From: Erythroxylum novogranatense
Lineage: Eukaryota > Streptophyta > Magnoliopsida > Malpighiales > Erythroxylaceae
Direction of reading: 5' to 3'
NCBI GenBank assembly: GCA_029891385.1
Contig: CM057225.1
Location: 15,420,620 to 15,484,619, forward strand
DNA length: 64,000 bases
Shown in pieces: positions 36,298 to 47,519 of the stretch. Both the position numbers and the translations under genes were made by a program. The notes below the pieces were generated by a model. That model was not told the origin of the DNA. It saw only the letters and a program-made list of their open reading frames with translations, and did not search any database. Within the stretch, counting starts at the first letter, position 1. Each line of letters begins with the position of its first letter.

Positions 36298-36990
36298 TCG
36301 GTATTGAAATGTGGCATTTTGAGTTAATTATGGCATCGGTTATACTGATATCATCATCCCGATACTTGCTACTAAGGACACGGCCAGATTTTGCTGAATC
36401 TACAGAAGCAACTAATAAACAGGTAGCTTTAATGAGCTTCATTGAACTCCGGGAGGTGGATTATTGGCTTTTATGGTTTCAGGCATTTAACGATTCTTAC
36501 TATTAATTGAACGATTATTAGTTTTTTGCTGAATGATGAGAATCTCAAAGACATTGTTTTGTAGTCACGAAATGGAGCTCTTTTAACTATCCTTGGGTCG
36601 TAAAGTCTGGGAAATCTTTCTGTTTCTTCTAATAGAAATCCGGTTTCTAAGTAATGCAGGTTCTTACTTCACTTCAACCTGTGGATTACGTAATTGTTTC
36701 ACTTTTTCCTGGGGTTAGCGAGGTAAAAAAGACTGCAGAACTTCAATCATCTTCTTTTTTTCCTTGGCACTTCAATCATTTTCTTTGTCAGTTACAAGCA
36801 AAATGCACTAGTTCAGAAAATGCATGGACTGTGCAGGAACTCCTTTTCCGTGGTGCACTGCAACCACTATTTGGAATGGATTGGAAGAGTGTCTTGTTGG
36901 TTGCTTTAGTGTTTGGTGTACTGCACTTGGGGAATGGTCGAAAATACTCCTTCGTTGTTTGATACCCACATTTTTTTTAACAAATGATTC
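36298..36990 (+). pseudogene. Captured exons of a CPBP (CAAX protease-like) membrane protease
   Basis: Three exons with consensus GT/AG borders: 36298-36422, 36660-36722, and 36837 onward. They encode ISSSRYLLLRTRPDFAEST, then LTSLQPVDYVIVSLFPGVSE, then ELLFRGALQPLFG and LVALVFGVLHLG. Joining exons two and three creates EELLFR, the EExxxR motif of CPBP intramembrane metalloproteases; FGVLH supplies the FxxxH motif. In plants this family includes chloroplast membrane proteins. The third exon then meets a TGA where relatives have Trp (about 36960). The gene's 5' and 3' parts are missing or unrecognisable: an acceptor and LLAYGY-like piece at about 37293 may be one more exon. It lies in a CACTA element, so it is a captured fragment and not the resident gene. 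Confidence 0.8.
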
Positions 36991-37914
36991 TTTTTTTCCT
37001 TGGATTCTTTGTGTCTTCAAATATTTATTAAATGAGGCTGTGTATCTAATTAATTCTTAATTTTTCAGGAATTAATTTTTTAGAAATTCTTAATTAATTC
37101 CAAGGTCCATAGCTTTCTTATTTTCCTAGTTAAGTTATGCATGTTTTCAGACTTCAGTGTTGTGGTATTGCCTCTGCAAAAATGACTAGTAGTGTTGATA
37201 AGAGAAATATGTTTTATATTTACAATAAGTTAAAGTCTCTTGAGTTTTTTGGATTTAAAATTTTGCGACTTATTCTTTGTGTTTTTTTGCAGACTTGCTT
37301 GCTTATGGATATCTTTGGAATTGTACTTCTCATCGTGATCATAGTTCTCGCAGCCTAATCTTAAGGTGTCTTGATTTCCTCATTGAGCAATTTGAGGAGC
37401 TGTTTGACAACAACATAGTTTTTCTTTTTGCTAATTTCGTGGGTGATGTAGTCTCACTACTGGTCAGAGATGGTGTATATAGTATAGTGAATGGTGTGGT
37501 AGTATTCAGTTGTTTCATGTGGGTGGGGAATGTTTATCTTTTTCTCTTTTGGTTATTCAGGCATGCTTGGCATTTTGAGGGAGTGTCAAAATTTTAAATG
37601 TGATGAATAAAATGTCAAATTCTTTGGTCTATAACAATCGATGCAGCTCCTCAGTATCATCAGTAATGTTAAAGACTTATTTTCTTGTTTTTCATTTTCC
37701 GAGAAATTCTGACATAATTCGTATCCACCTATGACATTACAGGTCTAATTCGAAGCAATATTTGTACTAATTTTTTGAGTTTGCAAAAGTTATTAAACAA
37801 ATAAGAGTTAAAAATTTGTATTTTAAAAAATAATTATTAAAATTAAAAAATTATAAAATTAAAAATTTTCAAAAATGGAAAAAATAATAATTAAAAAATG
37901 TAAATAATAATAAA

Positions 37915-38275
37915 AACGTCACGGAAGACATTCCGTGACGTTTTTGAAAATGTCGTGGAAGACATTCCGTGACGTTTTTGCGGAAACGTCGCGGAATGTC
38001 TTCCGCGACGTTTTCAAAAAACGTCACGAAATGTCTTCCGTGACGTTTTCAAAAAACGTCGCAGAAAGACTAATCTTTTAGTGACGTTTTTTTAAACGTC
38101 GCAAAATGTTCGTATTTTCCGTGACGTTTGACAAGAAACGTCACAAAAACTGTTTACCTACATTACATTCCGCGACGTTTTTTGTGACGTTTTTGAAAAC
38201 GTCGCAAATTATATTCTGTGACGTTTTTTTGACATTTTGTGACATTTTTTAAACATCGCGGATTGGTTATTTTCT
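37915..38275. repeat. Right subterminal repeats of the CACTA element
   Basis: A denser array than on the left: CCGTGACGTTTT, AAAACGTCGCGGAA and GTCTTCCGCGACGTTTT alternate in both orientations, giving long imperfect hairpins. Confidence 0.85.
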
Positions 38276-38282
38276 TGTAGTG

Positions 38283-38460
38283 GATCAACGTCATCAATAT
38301 AACATGGATATCTTTACCAAACCTGATCAGTCGCTTCTGAACTAGGCTCTTATGGAGTAGGAGTTTCAAAAACATAAAATTTCTTTTCTTTCCTGAGAAC
38401 TATTATCAGGTTTCTAAACCAATCCACAAAGTAAGATCCAGTCAGCTTATTAGCATCCAT
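38283..38460 (-). pseudogene. Copia gag of element 3, N-terminal part
   Basis: The minus strand starts with ATG at 38458-38460 and reads MDANKLTGSYFVDWFRN, then IVLRKEKKFYVFETPTP. A stop follows before SSEATDQVW, and CYIDDVD meets the CACTA end. This is the standard start of a plant Copia gag, which fixes the 5' end of the element 3 coding region. Confidence 0.85.
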
Positions 38461-40292
38461 GATGCTCCTTCATGTCAAATTGCATCTTCTATTTTGATAA
38501 ACGAAAAACATAAGAGGGAGCTAGTACTAGTTTATATCCAAAATAAAATAAAATAAGGACTTTAAAATATTTGATTACTCCCACTATTTTATTCAAAATA
38601 ATAGCCCTCACTATTAAATTGAAAATTTATCAAATAATTTCTTAATGGACTAGGATCCCATTTAAAATTAACTGATTTTGAATTTGCTCAACTAACCAAC
38701 TAAATTTAAATTAGGTAGATAACAACTATAGCAATCACATCTCATGTGACTCCTATATACATTAGGTGACAACTCTTTATCAAAATATATCATATATATT
38801 ATTCATAACCTTGCCTATAAATTGATAGAATCATGAGTTTGCTAATCCAAATCACACAAATTTAGTTAAATATGACTCATCAATTTAAGATAAAACATAT
38901 TAGGGTTAAGGTGGCCTTAGGTTTACTTTACAAGCCAAGCAATAAACAGAATTCTGATTTTATTCTTAAATAATAAAAGGCAACTATCACATTCCTAATT
39001 TGTACTTAATATTTAATAAAGGGATTTTAAATTAAAATTTTTTGGTCTCATTAAAATAATATAATCTCATTATATTTATAATTTTAAAATAATCTAATTA
39101 TGAAAGAAATTATTCAAAACCTTTACTTGATTCAAATTATCAATTTCATAACTTATTTAATTTAATAATTTAACTTTTAAATGATTAAATTAAATACAAA
39201 AATATTCATAATAAAAATACCCTTTGAAAACAATTTTTCAAAATTTAGAAAACAAAATTTCAATATTATTAGGAATATGTACAAATTCAATCTCCATTAA
39301 CAAAATTTAATAGAGATTAAGATTTTTTTTAAAAATGTTAAAAACAAAATAACAAGGAAGAGAGGTTGTCTGGCGTGTGCGGAGCACGTGCCAGAAGCCT
39401 GCTTGCTTCTATATGGGCGCGTGCGACGGGACATTGATTAGCACGTGCCAGAAGCCTGCTTGCTTCTATATGGGCGCGTGCAATGGGACATTGATTAGCA
39501 CGTGCTATCAACTTTTCTTATTTTGGAAGTCCTGTGTGCCCGCACACGTGCCCATTGTTCTCTTTCTCCAGAAATGTCAAACTCTTCATGGTCTTCAACG
39601 CTCCAATGCCTCGAACGCTTCCTCTTCTTAAACACTTCAACTGTTGTCATGTCCCTCTTTCAAATGACATTAATCGCCCCATCGACACCATCCATTGGCA
39701 TTGTCGTCGACCCATTGGTGTAGCAGGCAACCGTTGTTGTCGCCAGTGATTCATAGCTGATGCAGGCAATGGCTATTTGCACATAAGGGAGATAAACATC
39801 CATATGAACCAGTAAACGTAGAAGGCAGAAAATGTAGGCAAAACATCGCAGAGGAAAAACAATTTTTCAAATCTAAAAATCATGCATAGTTTCGCATATA
39901 CATGGAGCAAACACAAGGCATGAAAAATGCAAAAACAAATCAAGTTATCAAAAGGCAACATGCACAAGTGATAGAAAATGATTTTCTAGAACCTTCGTAT
40001 ACACACAAGGCAATCTGATTTTTACAATTTCCATATGCAAAAAAACAAAACATACACACATGTGAACAGTCATGGAAACAATTTCTAGATACAAGTTCTA
40101 ATTTAATAATCTAGACACAACAAGTCATCGCATGCCACTGATTCACGAACAAGTATATAAGCATCAATAAAAATCCAGATGCATGCAAAAGATTAGTCCC
40201 GAATTAAGCAAGACAAAAACAGTAATGAAAAACCTTAATATTTATCAAAAACAACAATCGAGCAGATAATTCAAATTAAACAATTAATGTAG
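38461..40292 (-). other. Leader of Copia element 3
   Basis: About 1.8 kb between gag and PBS without a gene. It contains a 57-bp tandem repeat with G-box cores at 39383-39506. Confidence 0.65.
39383..39506. repeat. 57-bp tandem repeat with CACGTG cores
   Basis: Units start at 39383, 39440 and 39497 (the last only about 10 bp). Each begins AGCACGTGC, containing the G-box CACGTG, and continues CAGAAGCCTGCTTGC and GGGCGCGTGC. The two full units differ by only a couple of bases. Confidence 0.93.
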
Positions 40293-40304
40293 GCTCTAAT
40301 ACCA
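40293..40304 (-). other. Primer-binding site of Copia element 3
   Basis: The minus strand reads TGGTATTAGAGC, matching initiator-Met tRNA with one change from the usual TGGTATCAGAGC. Confidence 0.85.
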
Positions 40305-40305
40305 C

Positions 40306-41812
40306 TATTGGAATCTAACAATGATCAACTTACAAACGCAAAGGAAAATAATTTTTTAACGAATTTCAATCGAATCTCGATAATTATATAATTTGAATAA
40401 AAACACAAATTGTAAAATATGAATTATTCTTGAATCACGTTTCCTGTTGAAACCTTTTGACAAGTTCTTCACTTCAACGATAAATTGTTCAATTGTTCGG
40501 TCTCTAACAGTATTCACCAAAACAATTTCTCAACTTTTGAGAGAAAGAACAAGAAGTGCTAGCTTATTTATTTGTTCTTCCAATTAATAGAAAAATCATT
40601 AGGAATTTTTAATTTTATTAAAATTATAATTTTAAAATCTAATTATTTTTATTTTAATAAAATCAAATATCTCATATTTGGTTCATAAAGTTTCTAAAAC
40701 TTTATAATTAAGTCCAACTTAATTAAATTAATTTTTGTTTCACAAATTATTCTTTGATGTGTGACCCATTAGTTCCTAATATATTGACAATGATTATAAA
40801 TTCTAATTCTAATTCACAACTACAATTAGATGAATTAAAACTCCTTTTAATTTATCTTTAATTCTCCAATTAAACAATTTATAATCATAGATCAAGATTG
40901 ACGTCTAATAGCATGTCTGATCATCTAAATATCATGAATGTTAAAGTGGTTTGACTTAGCTTGTCCATGCATGGTTATGGTGTATAATTTAATTCGTCAT
41001 CATCTAATATTCCAATTGGACAGAGTATGAATATAATATCTGCTCTTTTGATCCAATAACATTCGTTCTTATTAATTAGTAATTGATTTATAATTGAAAT
41101 TTGAAAACTCATTTTCGAATATCAATTCACTCTAGCCAGATAATTCAATAAATCATTACTAGTCAAGAACAGTAGAACATTCTCTCTAGTTACTTTATAG
41201 TGATGAATTCTTTGTTGACTTACTCAACTATCTCTATATGATTCATACTGCATTTAAGTACTACAACTTAATTATTCTAGGACATTTCGTAAGTTGCATT
41301 AAAACACAGTAATTCCCACAAGAGATGCCTTGATAATCTCAAGTCTAAGGGTTAATTATATAACTATCATTATGAGAAAAATCCACAAACACATAAGTAA
41401 TATTCTATTTGAGAATCTCATAGTCAGGTCAATTTAGTGACTTATTATCTAACAATTGCCTACACATCAGTTTAAGTATCTTCATACTTTAATTTATGAA
41501 ATCAATTACTTTCTTCATAAGAAAGAAACATAACGTGTGTCAGTTTTACCATTTCAACATTATCTCATTTTGATAAAACTACAACTAAGAACATTTAGGA
41601 CTAATACATAAATATAAATGGAATCTTATAATTATGATCTCATCATAATTTCAATTACACAGTAATTATTCCAGGGATTTTATCATCAGCATTAAAATAT
41701 CAAATATAATTAACATAATACAAAAGATAAAGAATGCTTTTTTTATTAATAAATAATAATGTCATACATCAACTTTCATCTAAATGATTAGCTGTATGGG
41801 CATAAACTGATA
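40306..41812 (-). repeat. 5' LTR of Copia element 3
   Basis: It aligns with 20749-22273 over its whole length with many substitutions and small indels. The plus-strand start TATTGGAAT is shared. The outer end is degenerate (CATAAACTGATA against AAATAAATTAACA). AATCC follows, the partner of AATCT at the other side. Confidence 0.85.
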
Positions 41813-42592
41813 AATCCAACTGCATTTTGTTCATCTTTCCAGTTTTATTAGTGTTTGTGGTTGAGAATGAAGCATGTGTTAAGTACTTTCCGCCTTGGGA
41901 GTGATTCTCTATTAAAAAGGACGAAATGGGAAAATACTTCTAGCATATAACTAAGCAACATTAGTATGCTATTTGTTGTCTCTGCCCACTCTCTAAACCT
42001 GCAAACGTTGAATCGGTGCTGAATTCATCCCTCTCTTATAGTATGACTTCAGTAGCTTTCCTTGATGTTTGTTTATACGAGAAAAAGCTCGATTTTTCTA
42101 TAATATTTAAGTGGAGCAAAGTATGCATATGTGAAGTGGAAGATCATCGTAAAGTTTTGTGCAGCGAAAGGTCGTACGTATAACCACAGTACTTGGTTTT
42201 GAAAAAGTGATACATAAGGAGAATCGGATAAGAAGCATCGAATAATTTTCCCAAGTGCGATAACGTTACATCCACCTGCCATGTGATTACACGTACGACA
42301 TATTAACTCTATACGTTGTACACTTGAATAGAGAGGAGATTATTGGACAAAGAGAGATGGGAATTCTAACATACCATAAACCAGATTCGTCTACATACTT
42401 GCACCCATTTCCTTTCTTCCACTAATTATTAGTCCCCACCATCCTTGCCCAAACCCCAAACTATTTACACATTTGAAACCCTTTTCGCGTTTCTCTCAAG
42501 AAAAAGAAGCCCCCAGCCTCCATTTATAGTTTGAAGAGTAACTCCAAAGCTGGAGTTTCTATTTTGCTAGCAATTGGTCTCACTCTTGCGAC
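41813..42592 (+). promoter_or_regulatory. Upstream region of the HD-Zip II gene
   Basis: 780 bp between the outer end of the LTR nest and the start codon. A TATA-like TTTATAG lies at about 42523-42529, roughly 65 bp before the ATG, after a C-rich stretch. No other element is certain. The Copia LTR ends less than 0.8 kb upstream and points away from the gene. Confidence 0.45.
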
Positions 42593-43658
42593 ATGGTTTT
42601 TGGAAATATCCATGGGGTTTGTAACGCAAGCCTTGGCCTAGGCCTGGGCTACAATAAAGAGCAAGAAACTTGTTCTCAATCAGATAATCTGCATGAAAAG
42701 AAGAAGCCGTCATTGAAGTACGATCACTTGGTCCCGTGTCTTACTTTAGGCCTACCAGAAGAGACGTTCCAATCAGTTACAAAGATCGATCGAGATGTGC
42801 ATCGACAGGCCTCTTCTCTCAGTCCAGTATCCTCGTTTTCTAACTCCAGTGTCAAGAAGGAAAGAGAGTCTTGTTACGGGGAAGAGGTAGATGCAGAGAG
42901 AGTCTCATCAAGGGCTTGTGATGATGATGAAGAAGCCAGTCCCAGGAAGAAACTTAGACTTTCCAAAGAACAATCGATCATTTTAGAGGACAGCTTCAAA
43001 GAACACAGCACACTCAATCCTGTGATTGCACATCCTTTCCTTTTTGTCCATTTCCTCGTATATTTCTTGTTGAATAGCATATATATGCTATTTGTGTCAC
43101 ATCTGATTTTATCTTCCGGATGATAATTATCAGAAGCAAAAGCAAGCCTTGGCAGAGCAGCTGAATCTAAGGCCACGACAAGTGGAGGTGTGGTTCCAAA
43201 ACAGGAGAGCCAGGTTTCACATCCAACCACTTATAGTTTGTACTGTAATAAGTAATATATAAACTCTTCATTCTGTTCCCAACCCAATATTGTCCAAAGA
43301 GTATCAGATGGATTGAGTAATTGAGCCGTTAGCCCTTTAATTGTAACTATCAATTCTAACCTTCTGTAGGACTAAGCTGAAACAAACTGAAGTAGATTGC
43401 GAGTTACTAAAGAAGTGTTGTGAAACGTTAACAGAAGAGAATAAGAGGCTCCAAAAGGAACTACAAGAGCTTAAATCGTTGAAACTTGCCGGGCCCTTGT
43501 ATATGCAGCTTCCGGCAGCCACCCTCACTATGTGCCCTTCTTGTGAGAAGATAGGCAGCGGCGGCGGCGGCGGCGGTTCTTCTGCGAGTACTTTCAGTAT
43601 TGTTGGGACAAGACCTCCTTTTTACGATCCCATCACCCACCAATCCACACCATGTTAA
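42593..43658 (+). CDS. HAT22: HD-Zip class II transcription factor, HAT22/HAT9 type
   Basis: A DNA-binding regulator acting in the nucleus. Three exons (42593-43021, 43134-43213, 43370-43658) have GT/AG introns and join in frame to 265 codons. The N-terminus carries two LxLxL repressor-type motifs (LGLGL 14-18, LTLGL 50-54). The homeodomain spans about 118-175, from [10 protein letters not shown] to the recognition helix [13 protein letters not shown], with introns at the positions usual in this class. A leucine zipper follows (Leu183, 190, 197, 204), then the class II hallmark CPSCE at 225-229, a six-Gly run (234-239) and the end STPC. In Arabidopsis these proteins act in shade, auxin, cytokinin and ABA responses; HAT22 rather than HAT9 is a guess. 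All key residues are present. Confidence 0.95.
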
Positions 43659-46600
43659 TTTGGCAACCGCTGATCGAGGCCTCAACACCATATTTTCGTT
43701 CGTGGCTTCTTGTGTCATACAAGTAAACATAGTTTGTAAATCTCTTCCTCTCTCTTTTTCCCTTCATGATTGTAAATTCTTAGCAAAATTCAGCTAATTA
43801 AGTAGTTTTTCTAGCTAGTAATGATCTGTACTAAAACTCGCACCTCAATATTTTATTAACGAATTTTATATTGGTGTATCTTTAAATGTTTAGCTAATTT
43901 TTGTTATCTTTGAATACAAGTTGATCGATGCTATTCTCTTCAACAATCCATTACGTAAATGGTTTGATGGAGAATTTCGTATTGCTTGAGTCTGATGACT
44001 GTGTTCTTAATTAGATGCATGAAATTTTGTCTCGAGATAGGGAATAATAGTCTGTACCAACCTTTACACTCACTTCATATTACAGATTTATAAGTAATTA
44101 AGATTCTAATACGCAGCACTAATCAGAATAGGAGTACTTGTTTCCTACTAAAATATTAAAATTCTGAAAGTTGTTTACAAATTTTATGGACTAAGAAACA
44201 ATTAAGAGTTATGATTTCCATAAAATTATCTTTCTGTCTATATATAGAGCAACAAGGATTTGACACGGGCACATTCTGATTAAAAAATACTCCAATTTTA
44301 TGTTTCTACGAAATTAATGTTTACAAAAAAATCATAAAAATATTGGCTGCTCTAAATAAGTACATTTATGTCATCAAGATATAATATATAAAGCTTTTGT
44401 AAAGATGAAGCAAAATTAAATAGATACTAAATTAAAGTTGATTTATATACTAATGTATAAATCTGATCAGTTTCATTTAAAAATATAATAATGAATATAT
44501 TTAAATAAGATTCAGAATACAATTAATGTCTTATATTTCTTGACTATATATTTATTCCAAATAAATTTAAAAATCGAGGCAGAATATAAATTATGTTAAG
44601 TAAATGTGTTCATAAAATAAAGATACAACATGAGTTTATTAATATCTTTAGAAAATCCTAAATAAATAAATTATAAAATCAAGATAAATTATAATTCTAT
44701 CTATATCAATGTGTTTATAAACAGAATAATAAATAAATAAATATGAGTAAAATTTTATATATGTTAATGAAAATTGTATTATATGTCATTAAAGAGAGTA
44801 TAATGATAAATATAAAATATGTGAAATCAAATAAAACCAATTATATATATAATGTTTTTAGCTTCCTATTCTATGCCAAATGCAATACAAGGATTTAATA
44901 ACTCAAAGAAATCATACTTATAAGAATTTTTTATAACCATTTTCGAAATATGTATGTATTATAAAAGTGGATCTAGCTGTAAATTTATAAAGTATTAAAC
45001 TTTTATTAAAAAATTAACCTATAGTGTAAACGTACAAAATAATTTTCTTTTAAAGATGAATTTTACTTGAAACCTACCTAGATATTAATTTACATTTAAT
45101 CTACTGCTATGTATAAACTTCTTCACAATTTTTAATTAATTACATGTTTAGTGTATGTGTAAATACATATATAAGCAATATTTAGATAAATATATTTGTT
45201 TTATCTATACACATATCGAAAGAAATCAACATTGATTTAAACTTCTTCATTTTATATTTTATATCTATACAATAGATAATATTGGACATGCATTTTTTTT
45301 GTATAAATTTTCAAAATCTGTTTTTAATTCTAATATGTCAACATTTTAAAGAATATTAAAGTAACTTAATTAAAAATATGTTATATTACTGTAAAAGCAA
45401 TTATTATTTATAAAAGCTTAAATTTTATAAATTTGTTTACTCTATAAAATATTTTAAATATAAATTAATATAAACTTTATCATATTTATTTAAAATAAAT
45501 ACATATGATAAGATTATTGTAATTATTCTTCACATTTATAGAATATACAAATGTATATTTGATTTTAAAATTTGAAAATATTAAAATTTCTGTGTAACAT
45601 TTAAAACATGACATAAAGTCAAAAACTAATATCCATTTATAAAAATCACAATTGATTTTTAAAATAAATATTAAATACTTTTAAAATTAAAATAATAAGT
45701 AAAACAAAAAAATTAAATAATTTTAGAAAAGCGCATATTTTATAGAGTTTGATTCTAGTTGTTATTGCAAGTGATAGAATTTCTATTTTTATTTTCTAAA
45801 CTCAGCGGTTAATAGAGTGCTTATTCATGGATGTGCATGTGCTATTAGAATCGTTGAGTATACATTATAAACCCATATTAATATGATACTTGCAGTCCTA
45901 ACAACTTTCTTTTTTGGCCTTTTTGCTTCTATAGACCGATCATTCAAGCTGGTGTGAATGATTACTTCACGATTAAGGATTTACCAATGAAGTTATCGAG
46001 ATAATAATGTTCTCCGAACTTCATTATCACTTTTCTTCTTTCTCTAGAAAACCGTACATTTCACAATTTACGTTACTCATTGTTTCATACACCTTCTGAA
46101 GGTGATTGAATTCATTTATTCTTTATACTAATTTTTATGGATTTTATTTTAATCCAAGAATCTATACGAGACCAAGGCTTTATAGTAATACTTGTGAAGA
46201 AATATTAAACCTAGAAGTAGAAATCATAGCCGAATTGTAATTGGTGAGGTCAACAATTAATGATAACCCTTGACTTGAAGGAAGGTCGGTGTATGAGTAT
46301 ATTGTAGAATTGTAATTAGCCAGTTAGTGACATTTTATTGCGGGTCTTTCAGGGTTAAATTTAATTGATTAATTATATAATATCAAGTCGAGTTGTGCAA
46401 AAGACACGAGAAAAACGATTCTCAGAAACTCTCATCAAGATGATGATGGTTACCATACAATAGATAATACATGTTACATACAACCAAATGTCAGACATCG
46501 TCTGAGATGTTGGCCCGTCAACATTAATAAGGACCTACCTACCTGGAGTACATCTACGAAAGCTATAAACAAACACCCAACCTTGTAGACAACACGTAAT

Positions 46601-47256
46601 TAACATTAGCAACATTACTGTCTTGTTGCTACCCCTACAATAACCTTGGTTACTTATGGTTTGAATGTCTGACTCTAGCAATATGTTGTTGTATCTCAAT
46701 AAGAGAAACACGGATATATCCATTAGCTATATGTTCGGTCTCTCGTTTTGATGTTGTTTGTTCTTGTTGTTGAATACGCTATATATTATTATCCAACATA
46801 CGCGTATACATGTATATAGATATTCTAAAGCAGCACGAACATTCGAGCTTATAACGTAAGAGGGACAAATTATCAATTACCAGGATAAACATTATATTAT
46901 AAGATGAAACTAATTTGTTGACTGATTAAAATTTTTTATTGATGGTGCTACAAAAAGGGAATAGGTCTGATCTTGTTAGAACTCTTACCACGTCCTATCA
47001 GAGTTCATAATAGCCACTGACTGTCCTCTCATACCAAGCTTTGATCTAATTATAATCATTAATTATATTATGAAGTTGCTAAGACTTCCAATTTCATATT
47101 CATTTAGAAGAAGAATAATTATCTGATGTCATATCAGATATAAGATCACAAGTTCACAGGTATAGCTGGGCTCGAGATTGAAATTTCAAAGTACCAAAAC
47201 GTGGGCTCACTATGTTGGAGACTCACTATGTTGTCTATTTCCTTTACAAAGCTTGA
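43659..47256. other. AT-rich intergenic DNA downstream of the HD-Zip II gene
   Basis: No gene, clear repeat unit or mobile element end is recognised. 44300-45750 is particularly A/T-rich. Short open frames (for example minus 46535-46723) have no domain. Confidence 0.6.
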
Positions 47257-47471
47257 TGTTTCCTGCCACAATAAACGCAACAACGCAAATACACAGCCAC
47301 CATGCGCAGCCTGTACAGCGAAAGGACAATTAGTTACGATTCTTACGATTTTTTTCCCTTTTTTCCTTCACTTGTATAAAAACCATGTACAACATCTTCT
47401 TTCTGCTTAATGAAAATAGAGAACTTTCTCTTCCATTCTCTTGCTTCTGTCATTCTCCCATGGTTTTGACA
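47257..47471 (+). repeat. 5' LTR of Copia element 4
   Basis: It matches 56606-56828 (shared ACACAGCCACCATGC and TTAGTTACGATTCTTAC). It has a TATA box TATAAAAA at 47375-47382 and ends TTTTGACA just before the PBS. The first few bases (TGTTTCCTGCC) differ from the other copy (TGTCGGAACCTACC). Confidence 0.88.
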
Positions 47472-47483
47472 TGGTATCAGAGC
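47472..47483 (+). other. Primer-binding site of Copia element 4
   Basis: TGGTATCAGAGC, complementary to the initiator-Met tRNA 3' end, starts directly after the LTR. Confidence 0.95.
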
Positions 47484-47519
47484 ATGATATACCCTTGATT
47501 TATTAACGTTACTCACAAC

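Larger units (their letters stand above)
34585..38282 (+). mobile_element. CACTA (En/Spm-type) element carrying captured gene exons
   Basis: It starts CACTACAAAAAA and ends TTTCTTGTAGTG, the inverted termini of CACTA elements. Both subterminal zones (34610-34800 and 37915-38275) are packed with TGACGTTTT, AAAACGTCAC and GCGACGTTTT words in both orientations. It interrupts the gag frame of element 3 (IDDVD on one side, EQVICV on the other). The expected 3-bp duplication is imperfect (minus strand TGATC before, TGA after). No transposase is visible. Instead the middle holds an exon-intron segment of a CPBP protease gene. It is non-autonomous, of the Pack-CACTA kind. Confidence 0.88.
20749..41812 (-). 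mobile_element. Copia element 3, host of a 21-kb nest
   Basis: This minus-strand Ty1/Copia element spans 21.06 kb because three other elements sit in it: 22396-30615, 31547-32283 and 34585-38282. Its own sequence is about 8.4 kb. LTRs lie at 20749-22273 (3') and 40306-41812 (5'). The flanks are AATCT (20744-20748) and AATCC (41813-41817), a 5-bp target duplication with one change. Reading on the minus strand gives 5' LTR, PBS, leader, gag, protease, integrase, reverse transcriptase, RNase H and 3' LTR, in Copia order. The polyprotein is full of stops and the integrase core has lost a segment. The two LTRs differ by many substitutions and small indels, so it is older than element 2. Confidence 0.9.

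Noticed and set aside
39377..39749. Overlapping plus-strand open frames with a repeated CQKPACFYMGAC
   Set aside because: The repetition reflects the 57-bp DNA repeat in the retroelement leader; there is no family match.
42874..43230. 118-codon minus-strand open frame
   Set aside because: Opposite-strand shadow of the HD-Zip II exons.
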